Assembly (NCBI GenBank): GCA_020628865.1
Contig: JAHDEJ010000005.1
Span: forward strand, 124,001-188,000
Direction: 5' to 3'
DNA from: Acidimicrobiales bacterium
GTDB taxonomy: Bacteria > Actinomycetota > Acidimicrobiia > Acidimicrobiales > SHLQ01
Length of the DNA stretch: 64,000 nt
The notes under the pieces are model-generated. The model was not told the DNA's origin. It did not search any database and saw only the letters and a list, made by a program, of their open reading frames with translations. Below are positions 50,309 to 57,626 of the stretch, piece by piece. How positions within the stretch are numbered: the stretch's first letter is position 1; every line of letters begins with the position of its first letter. Made by a program: the position numbers and the translations under genes.

Positions 50309-52675
50309 TCAGGCGGCGAGGTGAGCCTCCGTGGCGAAGGCGTGGGACAGCACGTCCTCCACCGTGGTTGCGAAGTGCAGCTCGAGATCGGCGAGCACGT
50401 GCTCGGGTACGTCGTCGGCATCTTCTCGGTTGCCCTCGGGCAGAATCACGTGGCGCACTCCGGCGCGGTGGGCGGCCAGCACCTTCTCCTTCACACCACC
50501 GATCGGCAGCACCCGTCCGTGGAGAGTCACTTCGCCAGTCATGGCGACGTCGTTTCGCATGGGCGTGCCCCGGAGGAGGCTGACGAACGCGGTCGTCATC
50601 GTGACGCCGGCGCTGGGGCCATCCTTCGGAACGGCACCGGCCGGGAAGTGCACGTGCCAACGGCGGTCGAGCGATTCCGGGTCGAGGCCGAGGGTGTCGG
50701 CATTGGCCCGGAGGTACGAGAGCACGATCTGTGCAGATTCCTTCATCACGTCGCCCAGCTGACCGGTCAGGGTCAGGCCACTCTCGCCGTCGGACGACGA
50801 AACCTCGACGAAGAGCACGTCGCCGCCGGCACCGGTGACGGCAAGACCGGTGGCGATGCCGGGCAGCACAGTCCGTTCGACCGGATCTTCACGCATGGCC
50901 GTGCGGCCGAGCGCCGGACGGAGGTCGTCGGATTCGATGGTGACGACGGACTCGTCCGGGTTGCGGACGAGCTGGCTGGCGGCCCGTCGGATGAGTCGAT
51001 CGAGTCGCTGTTCGAGGCGACGCACGCCGGCTTCCCGCGTGTAGTCGCCGACGACCGTGCGAATGAGGTCGTCGGTGATCACGACTTCGTCGGCGTTCAC
51101 ACCGTTGCGTTCGTGCAGTCGGGGAAGGAGGTGATCTCGGGCGATGGCGACCTTCTCGTCCTCGGTGTAGCCCTCGACGGAGATGATCTCCATGCGGTCG
51201 AGCAGTGGTGCCGGGATCGTGTCGAGCACGTTTGCGGTGGCAATGAAGACGACCTGGCTCAGGTCGAGCTCGGTCTCCAGATAGTGGTCGCGGAACGTGC
51301 CGTTCTGGGCGGGGTCGAGTACCTCGAGCAGCGCCGAGGAGGGGTCGCCGCGCCAGTCGGCTCCGACCTTGTCGATCTCGTCGAGCAGGATGACGGGGTT
51401 CATGGTGCCGGCGTCGATCATGGCGCGAACCACGCGACCCGGACGCGCACCCACGTAGGTGCGTCGATGACCGCGAATTTCGGCTTCGTCTCGAACGCCG
51501 CCGAGCGACATGCGGACGAACTCGCGGCCCATGGTGGCGGCGATCGACTCGCCGAGGCTGGTCTTGCCGACACCGGGCGGTCCGACGAGGGCGAGGATGG
51601 CGCCGTCGCCGCGGCGTGGGGTGTCGACATCCTCGGGTTCACGTTCCTGACGGAGCTTGCGAACGGCGAGGAACTCGATGATGCGTTCCTTCACCTTGTC
51701 GAGGCCGGTGTGGTCGGCGTCGAGCTGGGTCTGGGCGGCGTCGAGGTCCAGGTTGTCGGCGGTGGTCTCGCCCCACGGCACGTCGAACACCGTCTCCAGC
51801 CAGGTCCGGACCCAGCCGGCTTCGGTGGACTGGTCGCCCATCCGTTCGAGCTTGTCGAGTTCCTTGGTGATGGCGGTGGCCGTCGCTTCGGCAATGGCGC
51901 CGTCTTCGATGAGCGCAGCGAGCTTGGTGCGGTAGTTCTCGATGTCGTCGTCGCTGGACTCGCCGAGTTCCTCGCGAATCGACTGCATCTGCCGGCGAAG
52001 GATGGCCTCACGCTGGTCCTTTTCGAACCCGTCGCGGACCGAGCTGTTGATGTCGTTGGACACCTCGGCTTCGGACAGGGCGGCGGCGGCCCAGTCCCGC
52101 GCCTTCACGATGCGATCGTTCGGATCGATGGTCTCGAAGAGTTCCCGACGACGATCGTCCTCGAGTTCGGGCCAGTAGGCGAACGTGTCGGCGAGCGCGC
52201 CCGGTTCGTCGATGTCGTCGAGCAGGCCGGTGAGCTGGTTGCCGCTGATCAGCCCGAGGAGTCGGTTGGCGTTGACCTTGTAGTCCTCGGCGGCGGCGCG
52301 GGCTTCGGCGGTGGGCTCCGGCTGGGGGAGTTCGGTGATGGCGACGCGCAGGACGCCGTCGGGGCCGGTCTCGCCCTGGCCGATGCGGACGCGGCGCAAG
52401 CCGCGCAGGACGGCCCCACGGGTGCCGTTGGGAAGCTGGCCCTGCTGTTCGATTCGGGCCACGAGCCCGATCGGGCTGAAGTCGTCGTCGTGTTGGGGTA
52501 CGGCCACGACCTCGGCGGTGTCGCCGGAGTCGGTCGCCGTTCGGGCGGCGGCGTCGAAGGCGTTTCGGGCCCCCGGGCTTTCGGCCGCAATGGTCACGAC
52601 CATGTCGGGAAAGATCACGCCGTTGGGCAGGGGAAGAATGGGGAGTGTGACGCTGTTGATGGTGGACACGGGCAC
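50309..52675 (-). CDS. lon: ATP-dependent protease Lon
   Basis: 788 residues from GTG 52675. The order is: N-terminal substrate-binding domain (LPILPLPNGVIFPDMV), long coiled coil (about 180-290), AAA+ domain with Walker A GPPGVGKTS and LLDEIDKVG, and C-terminal protease domain with the catalytic Ser in PKDGPSAGV (about 688) and Lys in GGVKEK (about 729). It degrades misfolded and regulatory proteins in the cytoplasm. Normal length. No HspR-type HAIR repeat is visible upstream. Confidence 0.97.
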   Translation of the reverse strand: MPVSTINSVTLPILPLPNGVIFPDMVVTIAAESPGARNAFDAAARTATDSGDTAEVVAVPQHDDDFSPIGLVARIEQQGQLPNGTRGAVLRGLRRVRIGQGETGPDGVLRVAITELPQPEPTAEARAAAEDYKVNANRLLGLISGNQLTGLLDDIDEPGALADTFAYWPELEDDRRRELFETIDPNDRIVKARDWAAAALSEAEVSNDINSSVRDGFEKDQREAILRRQMQSIREELGESSDDDIENYRTKLAALIEDGAIAEATATAITKELDKLERMGDQSTEAGWVRTWLETVFDVPWGETTADNLDLDAAQTQLDADHTGLDKVKERIIEFLAVRKLRQEREPEDVDTPRRGDGAILALVGPPGVGKTSLGESIAATMGREFVRMSLGGVRDEAEIRGHRRTYVGARPGRVVRAMIDAGTMNPVILLDEIDKVGADWRGDPSSALLEVLDPAQNGTFRDHYLETELDLSQVVFIATANVLDTIPAPLLDRMEIISVEGYTEDEKVAIARDHLLPRLHERNGVNADEVVITDDLIRTVVGDYTREAGVRRLEQRLDRLIRRAASQLVRNPDESVVTIESDDLRPALGRTAMREDPVERTVLPGIATGLAVTGAGGDVLFVEVSSSDGESGLTLTGQLGDVMKESAQIVLSYLRANADTLGLDPESLDRRWHVHFPAGAVPKDGPSAGVTMTTAFVSLLRGTPMRNDVAMTGEVTLHGRVLPIGGVKEKVLAAHRAGVRHVILPEGNREDADDVPEHVLADLELHFATTVEDVLSHAFATEAHLAA

Positions 52676-52697
52676 CTCGAATCATGAATCGCTGTGT

Positions 52698-52713
52698 TGA
52701 TTACATGATTACA
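52698..52713. repeat. Tandem TGATTACA pair upstream of lon
   Basis: TGATTACA occurs twice head to tail (52698-52705 and 52706-52713), 23-38 nt upstream of the lon start, in an AT-rich patch. The position suits a promoter element or regulator site for lon. No regulator is assigned. Confidence 0.4.
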
Positions 52714-52730
52714 ACGGCGAGAGCGCTGGC

Positions 52731-53381
52731 CTATTCCCGGTCGTTCTCCGATGATCCGGCGATCCATCGGAGGATGTCGTAGAGGGCTCCGATGGCCGGG
52801 GCGTCGAGGTTCTCCGCGTCGGCGAGCGGCAGGTCGAAGACGAGCACTTCGTGGTCCGTGAGGGCCCGGTTTCGGACGGCGCCGAGCTCGGTGAGCATGG
52901 CCCGCATTCGTCGATTCTCGGCGAGGGTTTCGAACCGGAGGAACTCGACTCCGGTGTCGATCGCCGTGTGCACGAGCAGGTCGAGGAGCAGCTTGCCGAA
53001 GCCGTGACCCTGCATGTCGTCGACCACGGCGACGGCACCTTCGGCCACCTTCGGGTCGTCCTCGACGACGGCCAATCGGGCGACGGCGATGCCCCGGCCC
53101 TCGTTCGTTCCGACGTCGCTGTCGCTGGTTGGGTCCGCGACCACCCAGGCGCGATGTCGATCGTGATCGATGTCGGTGAGTGAGGACACGAGATACTGGC
53201 CGAGCCGCTGGCGCACGGTGAAGAAGCGAAGGTAGCGAGAGCGCGGCGACATCTGGCTGAAGGCGGCTTCGAGCCCGGGTCCGTCGGTCGTCCGGATCGG
53301 TCGGATGACGAACGGGGTGCCGTCGTCGAGTTCGCCAGCCACACCGTCGGGGGAGAGGGGGAGGTCCCAGGTCAGGCGCAT
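52731..53381 (-). CDS. GNAT family N-acetyltransferase
   Basis: 216 residues from ATG 53381, with GAAGGT just upstream. The frame is open beyond it, but the conserved part starts here. GNAT features are FVIRPIRTTDGPGLEAAF, YLRFFTVRQRL, the acetyl-CoA loop VVDDMQGHGFGKLLLDLL and FLRFETLAENRRMRAML. Similar domains occur in protein acetyltransferases of the Pat type, but the cNMP-binding domain of those is absent. The substrate is unknown. It is 55 nt upstream of lon on the same strand. Confidence 0.85.
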   Translation of the reverse strand: MRLTWDLPLSPDGVAGELDDGTPFVIRPIRTTDGPGLEAAFSQMSPRSRYLRFFTVRQRLGQYLVSSLTDIDHDRHRAWVVADPTSDSDVGTNEGRGIAVARLAVVEDDPKVAEGAVAVVDDMQGHGFGKLLLDLLVHTAIDTGVEFLRFETLAENRRMRAMLTELGAVRNRALTDHEVLVFDLPLADAENLDAPAIGALYDILRWIAGSSENDRE

Positions 53382-53407
53382 ACCTTCGACCCTAGATGCC
53401 GGGTGGG

Positions 53408-54172
53408 TCAACCGGGGAGCGAACGGCGTCGTCCGCCCATTCGGGTGGTGCCGATGTCGGCGCGTTGGCCGGCGTCGTGCCCGGCGAGCACGCCGTCGTG
53501 GTTGGAGACCGATGTGCGAAGCGACGTGACGTTGGGGAAGCGTTCGCTCACGTCCTGGTCGACGGCTTCGTCGCGCCGCACGAGCACGGGGAGTGCGGAG
53601 TCGCCGCTGGGCGTGGTGGCAACGTCTCGAGCGGTGTCTCGGGCGGCTTCGAGCCGTTCCCGGATCGTCCAGGCGAACTGGTTGAGGAACGACCTCCGGA
53701 AGCTCTTCGTTCGGTTCTCGCCCCAGGCGTTCATCTGCGTGCCATGGGCCAGCATCACGTTGACGGCTTGAACGAGGAGTGACGTGAACAGGATCTCGAC
53801 GAGGTCGAGGTCGGACTCGTGGCCGACGACCGTGGCCCACTTGCCGTCGCCGTCGAAGAGCGACCCATCGTCGGCCATTCGCATGACGGTCTCTCGCTCC
53901 AGACCGAGGATGGCTCGACAGTTGTTGGCCCGGGCGACGCCGCCGAGGAGCAGGAACTTCTCCTTTGGGTATGGGCTGGGAATCTGGATGAGTCGGGTGA
54001 CGATTCGGCCCCGGCCCTCGCGCTCCTCCAGCAGTGCCATGTCGATGGCGTGCGAGGCGATGAGTTCCTGGGCTTTGGCGGTGTAGAGGGCTGCTTCCTC
54101 GGCGAACTGGGTGGACTCCGCCTTGGCGAGCAGCGCACGAACCTTCTCAAGAATGCGGTCTCGTTCTTCCAT
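53408..54172 (-). CDS. DUF2786 domain protein
   Basis: 254 residues from ATG 54172. The N-terminal 40 residues are the DUF2786 motif: ERDRILEKVRALLAKAESTQ then FAEEAALYTAKAQELIASHAID. The rest is a mixed alpha/beta region (VGHESDLDLVEILFTSLLVQ) with a basic C-terminus ending in GGRRRSLPG. No enzymatic motif is recognised and the function is unknown. It is divergent from the PPOX gene. Confidence 0.78.
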   Translation of the reverse strand: MEERDRILEKVRALLAKAESTQFAEEAALYTAKAQELIASHAIDMALLEEREGRGRIVTRLIQIPSPYPKEKFLLLGGVARANNCRAILGLERETVMRMADDGSLFDGDGKWATVVGHESDLDLVEILFTSLLVQAVNVMLAHGTQMNAWGENRTKSFRRSFLNQFAWTIRERLEAARDTARDVATTPSGDSALPVLVRRDEAVDQDVSERFPNVTSLRTSVSNHDGVLAGHDAGQRADIGTTRMGGRRRSLPG

Positions 54173-54238
54173 GTCTTCAGCCTCGCGCGGGGGTCTGACA
54201 CGGAACTCTACGACGATGGATCGGATACGGTTCCGGCC

Positions 54239-54682
54239 ATGACCGATCTGGAAGCGATTCGTTCTCTGGTGACCGGCGACAGCGGCTTGGCGATGGTGTC
54301 GGTGCCTCGGCCGGACGGGTCGGTCCACACGTCGCTCGTGAACCCCGGCGTCTCGGCACACCCGGCGACCGGTGAAGACGTGGTCGCGTTCGTGGTTCGT
54401 GGCGATGCGTACAAGCTGCGGCTGATGCTTCGTGATGGCCGATGCACGGTGGCCTGGCGCAACGGCTGGCGGTGGGGCTCGGTGGACGGCCCGGTCGAGG
54501 TGTGCGGTCCGGACCATGCGCTTGTCGGGGTCGATGCTGCGACCGTGCCCGAACTGCTGCGCCAGGTGTTTCGTGATGCCGGCGGAACCCACGACGACTG
54601 GGACGAGTACGACCGCGTCATGGCGGAGGAGCGCCGCACCGCGGTGTTCGTTCGACCCGACCGCTTCCTCGGTCGCCCCTGA
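54239..54682 (+). CDS. Pyridoxamine 5'-phosphate oxidase-like (PPOX) flavin/F420-binding protein
   Basis: 147 residues from ATG 54239. The split-barrel pattern is visible: LAMVSVPRPDGSVHTSLVNP, FVVRGDAYKLRLMLRDGRCT and VDGPVEVCGPDHA, ending in a RTAVFVRPDRF strand. Actinobacterial proteins of this size often use coenzyme F420 rather than FMN. Which one applies here cannot be decided from sequence. Confidence 0.82.
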   Translation: MTDLEAIRSLVTGDSGLAMVSVPRPDGSVHTSLVNPGVSAHPATGEDVVAFVVRGDAYKLRLMLRDGRCTVAWRNGWRWGSVDGPVEVCGPDHALVGVDAATVPELLRQVFRDAGGTHDDWDEYDRVMAEERRTAVFVRPDRFLGRP

Positions 54683-54728
54683 CTGACTCGTCGACCGCAC
54701 CCTGCCGCTGGGTGGAACGCGCCGATGC

Positions 54729-54752
54729 CCCACCAAGGGACTCCTTGGTGGG
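54729..54752. terminator. Bidirectional terminator-like hairpin between convergent genes
   Basis: A perfect 10-bp stem CCCACCAAGG/CCTTGGTGGG with the 4-nt loop GACT lies between the PPOX gene and the HNH gene, which converge here. There is little U-tract on either side, so strength is uncertain. Confidence 0.55.
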
Positions 54753-54781
54753 TTCGGCGGATGCGATGGAGTGCGAGCGGT

Positions 54782-56095
54782 TCAGAAGAGGGCGCCCGTG
54801 AGGTGCTGCTTCCGGCGTTGATCGAGCCGGGGTTTCGACCGGGCCGATGCCGGATGTTTGGTTCGCCGTCGGCGTCTGCCCGGCGGCGCATCTGCCGGCA
54901 ACTCATGTGTGGTTGCCGGGCGAGTCTCCCAATTTCGGGTTTCGATGTTTCGAACCAGGGTGAGCTTCTGGGCGTGGAGCCGACTGTGGCAGGCCTCGCA
55001 CAGGAGGACGAGATTGTCGATGTTGGTTTCCCCGGCGAGGGGTGCGCTCCACGGAATGATGTGGTGGGCGACGCAGTGTTCGTGGGACTTCGAGCATTGC
55101 TGACAGCCGCCATCTCGTGCGACCAGTGCCGTCCACTGCGCCCGAGTGACCGTTCGATGCCGGCGCCCTTCCCACAGCGTCTCGCCGATCTCCGAGTAGA
55201 TGTGGCCGATGAACTCGCTTCGACAGCAGAGCTCCTCCACGACGGTGCGCGGCAGCGCCTTGCCATCTGCCGTGCGGATCACCGTGCTGTCTGCACCGGT
55301 CAGTTGATCGACGGTGACCGTGACGTGAATGATCCCGGCCGGGCGCTTCCGGGCTGTTGTACCGGTTCGCTCGGTGGTGAAGATCTTCTGCACGGCATCG
55401 AACTGACGCTGCCGATGGGTTCGGGGATGTTCGGAGCTGCTTCGCTCCCGCCCGCCGTCTGCTTCGAACTCGGCATCGGCACCGGCGTTGATCTTGCCCT
55501 CCATCCGATCGATGGAGGTTTCGTCGGCCTCGATCACCAGTCGATGGAGGCCGTTGCGACTGCGGGTGCGGTACACGTTGCGCAGCCGGTGATGACGTTG
55601 ATGTTCGGTTTCGGCCTCGGTGTTGGACTTGCGCTTGGTGATCCAATCGTTGGTCTTCTTGCGGCCCTGCTCCGGTGTGGACTGTTCAATGCTCTCGATG
55701 AGCTCCTCATCGCACGCCGCGGCGCCGTCGGTGTCTGACGCAGCATCGGCCAGGACGTCTGCCTGGTCGGTGGAGAGGCTGCCGGTTCGCATCTTGGTGG
55801 CGATGTTCGGGTTGGCGTTGACCGCCTTGCCCCGGGACGCCCGCTTCTTCGCTTCGTTGCGGGAGGTTTGCCCGTCCTCGGTGAAGAGGCCTTCGACCTG
55901 CGTGTCCGAGTCGCCCGCCTCGTAGCGGTCGGCGACCGTTTCGGCTTCGACCGTGGTGAGCTGCCGGCGACTCCACTCGATCATCTGCAGCCGGGCGCGG
56001 GGATCGTCGACCCGCTGCAGTGCATGCACAGCAGACATGACGTGGTTCACCACGTGCTGTTCTTGCTGGGAGTCGCTGGGTGCCATGGGAATCAT
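54782..56095 (-). CDS. DUF222/13E12-type HNH endonuclease
   Basis: 437 residues from ATG 56095 (ATG 56086 would give 434). The helical DUF222-like N-terminal part spans about 10-290. The HNH domain near 350-400 has CQQCSKSHEHCVAHHIIPWS and NLVLLCEACHSRLHAQ, with both zinc cysteine pairs and the catalytic His residues. A basic tail follows. Proteins of this type belong to the 13E12-like family abundant in actinobacteria. The cellular role is unclear, although mobile-element links are known. The SOS box starts 1 nt upstream of the ATG, so induction by DNA damage is very likely. Confidence 0.87.
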   Translation of the reverse strand: MIPMAPSDSQQEQHVVNHVMSAVHALQRVDDPRARLQMIEWSRRQLTTVEAETVADRYEAGDSDTQVEGLFTEDGQTSRNEAKKRASRGKAVNANPNIATKMRTGSLSTDQADVLADAASDTDGAAACDEELIESIEQSTPEQGRKKTNDWITKRKSNTEAETEHQRHHRLRNVYRTRSRNGLHRLVIEADETSIDRMEGKINAGADAEFEADGGRERSSSEHPRTHRQRQFDAVQKIFTTERTGTTARKRPAGIIHVTVTVDQLTGADSTVIRTADGKALPRTVVEELCCRSEFIGHIYSEIGETLWEGRRHRTVTRAQWTALVARDGGCQQCSKSHEHCVAHHIIPWSAPLAGETNIDNLVLLCEACHSRLHAQKLTLVRNIETRNWETRPATTHELPADAPPGRRRRRTKHPASARSKPRLDQRRKQHLTGALF

Positions 56096-56096
56096 C

Positions 56097-56118
56097 GTAT
56101 CGAACAGATGTTCGATAC
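56097..56118. promoter_or_regulatory. LexA SOS box of the HNH gene
   Basis: The 22-bp sequence is a perfect palindrome (GTATCGAACA, GA, TGTTCGATAC) containing TCGAAC-AGAT-GTTCGA. It matches the mycobacterial SOS consensus TCGAAC-N4-GTTCGA. It ends next to the HNH start codon. Mycobacterial 13E12 genes are known LexA targets, which agrees with this arrangement. Confidence 0.85.
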
Positions 56119-56237
56119 GCAAGTCGAAACGTGATCTCGTTGCGGCCACGCCCAGTCGACAAAGGCCATTTCCCGTGGCGCGCCACTTCTCGCCGGGGAG
56201 CGCCGTTCCCAACGTGTGGTTGTGGGAGGCTCGTCGC

Positions 56238-56636
56238 ATGGACGCATGGCATCGCGAGATTGTTGAACTGCACGACTTCTTCGAGGCGTACTTCCTCGGG
56301 ACCCTGCCGGCTGATGAAGTGCATCGGCTCGACGTGTTGGCCGACGACTTCACGTTCGTGGGTCCGGACGGGAGTCGGTCGACTCGTGAGCAGACGGTCG
56401 GGGCGATCACGGCGGGGCATGCGCACACCGAGTCGCTTCGGATCACCGTCACCGATGCGGAGTTGCTCGTCGACGGGGGCGACACGGTTGTGGCTCGGTA
56501 CGTGGAGAACCACGAGTTGTCGAGCGGCTCGAACCACCGGGTGAGCACGGTGGTGTTCGGTCGTGATGATGCGGCGCCGAATGGATTGTCCTGGCGCACG
56601 GTGCATGAGACGTGGCTCGAAGGGACTCGGGAGTAG
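56238..56636 (+). CDS. NTF2-like (SnoaL/DUF4440-type) protein
   Basis: 132 residues from ATG 56238. The pattern VELHDFFEAYFLGTL, FTFVGPDGSRSTREQTVGAI, VTDAELLVDGGDTVVARYVE and a final TWLEG fits the cone-shaped NTF2-like fold. Such small proteins serve as enzymes or binding domains of many kinds. The function is unknown. It lies just upstream of the siderophore-interacting protein gene on the same strand. Confidence 0.75.
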   Translation: MDAWHREIVELHDFFEAYFLGTLPADEVHRLDVLADDFTFVGPDGSRSTREQTVGAITAGHAHTESLRITVTDAELLVDGGDTVVARYVENHELSSGSNHRVSTVVFGRDDAAPNGLSWRTVHETWLEGTRE

Positions 56637-56673
56637 CCGATAGAAGATCTGGGAATAAGCTCTGCCTACATAT

Positions 56674-56692
56674 GGTTGTTAGGCTGACCTTA
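56674..56692 (+). promoter_or_regulatory. Possible iron box (IdeR/DtxR-type) before the siderophore-interacting gene
   Basis: GGTTGTTAGGCTGACCTTA matches the actinobacterial consensus TTAGGTTAGGCTAACCTAA at 13 of 19 positions, with the central TTAGGCT and ACCT best kept. It lies 18 nt upstream of ATG 56711, where an iron-dependent repressor would be expected. Confidence 0.5.
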
Positions 56693-56710
56693 CAAGCCGA
56701 TCGGAGTCCC

Positions 56711-57505
56711 ATGTACGCAGAAGTACAAGAAGTACAACAACTCAGCCCCACGCTCCTTCGCGTGGTGCTCGGCGGCGGAACGCTCGATGCGTTCGAGACG
56801 CCCACGGCGACCGACGCCTACATCAATGCACAGTTCATTCCCGTCGATTCACCGGTGACGGTGCCGTTCGGTCCCGAAGACCTCGAGGGTCTCTCCGCCG
56901 AGCTCCGGCCGAAGCCGCGCCGCTTCACCATCCGCGAGTGGAACCCGACGCACCGAACCCTGTCGATCGACTTCGTCGCCCACGGTGACACCGGCTTCGC
57001 CGGCAGCTGGGCCCAGCGGGCGAAGCCGGGCGACCGGCTGCAGTTCAAGGGCCCGGGTGGCTCGTACCGTCCGTCCCCGAACGTCGATTGGCATCTGCTC
57101 GTTGGCGACGAGAGCGCGCTCGGTGCGATCGGCGCAAGTCTCGACAGTCTTTCGCCTGCCGCACGGGCGCTGGTGTTCGTCGTGGTCGACGGACCGGAGC
57201 ACGAAATCGAGCTTCCGTCTGCGGCCGACGTCGACGTTCACTGGCTGCATCGCAACGGTTCGGCCGACCCGGAAGCGCTGCTGGCGACAGCAGTCGCGGC
57301 GGCCGACTTCCCGTCGGGAACCTTCGATGTGTTCGTGCACGGTGAAGCCGCCGAGACGCGGGCGGTCCGCCGCCACCTCCTGGCCGAGCGAGGGGTCGAC
57401 CCGAGTGGAGCGTCGATCTCGCCGTATTGGCGCCGGCAGCACACCGATGAGGACTGGCGGGCCGTCAAGCGACAGTTCCTGGCCGAACAGGCGGCCGACG
57501 TCTGA
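56711..57505 (+). CDS. Siderophore-interacting protein (FAD-binding ferric reductase family)
   Basis: 264 residues from ATG 56711 (the frame extends upstream to 56612). The FAD-binding 9 domain has PRRFTIREWNPTHRTLSIDF and GDTGFAGSWAQRAKPGDRLQ. The NAD(P)H-binding SIP domain has LLVGDESALGAIGASLDSL, FVHGEAAETRAVRRHLL and the ending SGASISPYWRRQHTDEDWR. Family members reduce ferric siderophores in the cytoplasm to release iron. A possible iron box upstream supports iron regulation. No siderophore synthesis or uptake genes are nearby. Confidence 0.92.
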   Translation: MYAEVQEVQQLSPTLLRVVLGGGTLDAFETPTATDAYINAQFIPVDSPVTVPFGPEDLEGLSAELRPKPRRFTIREWNPTHRTLSIDFVAHGDTGFAGSWAQRAKPGDRLQFKGPGGSYRPSPNVDWHLLVGDESALGAIGASLDSLSPAARALVFVVVDGPEHEIELPSAADVDVHWLHRNGSADPEALLATAVAAADFPSGTFDVFVHGEAAETRAVRRHLLAERGVDPSGASISPYWRRQHTDEDWRAVKRQFLAEQAADV

Positions 57506-57532
57506 AGGTCGACGGCCAGGAGGAATTCGCAT

Positions 57533-57592
57533 ATGAGCGGATTCCGGTTTGGTCTGATCCGTTCGTTGACACTCGGTCGCCACCGCGAATAG
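57533..57592 (+). CDS. Putative 19-residue peptide with perfect Shine-Dalgarno sequence
   Basis: ATG 57533 to TAG 57592 encodes 19 residues beginning MSGFRFGLIRS and ending GRHRE. AGGAGG (57518-57523) lies 9 nt upstream, the best ribosome-binding site in this part of the window. The gene is too short for family assignment. It sits 27 nt after the siderophore-interacting gene and about 30 nt before the oxidase gene, and the -35 of the oxidase promoter lies inside it. A regulatory leader peptide or a small membrane-active peptide are options. Confidence 0.45.
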   Translation: MSGFRFGLIRSLTLGRHRE

Positions 57593-57595
57593 GTT
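57566..57595 (+). promoter_or_regulatory. Promoter of the DAO-family oxidase gene
   Basis: TTGACA (57566-57571), an 18-nt spacer and TAGGTT (57590-57595) form a good sigma-70-type promoter. Transcription would start near 57602, leaving a leader of about 25 nt with GGGGG 6 nt before ATG 57627. Confidence 0.6.
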
Positions 57596-57626
57596 GCGCG
57601 CCTGCTCGACCGTATGGGGGATGACC

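Noticed and set aside
49523-52687. Open frame of 1054 codons on the plus strand opposite lon and YceI
   Set aside because: It is antisense to two well-recognised genes and its residues are biased as expected from GC-rich codon shadows. No domain is recognisable.
52676-52735. HspR/HAIR heat-shock operator before lon
   Set aside because: No CTTGAGT-N7-ACTCAAG-like sequence is present. Only the TGATTACA pair was found.
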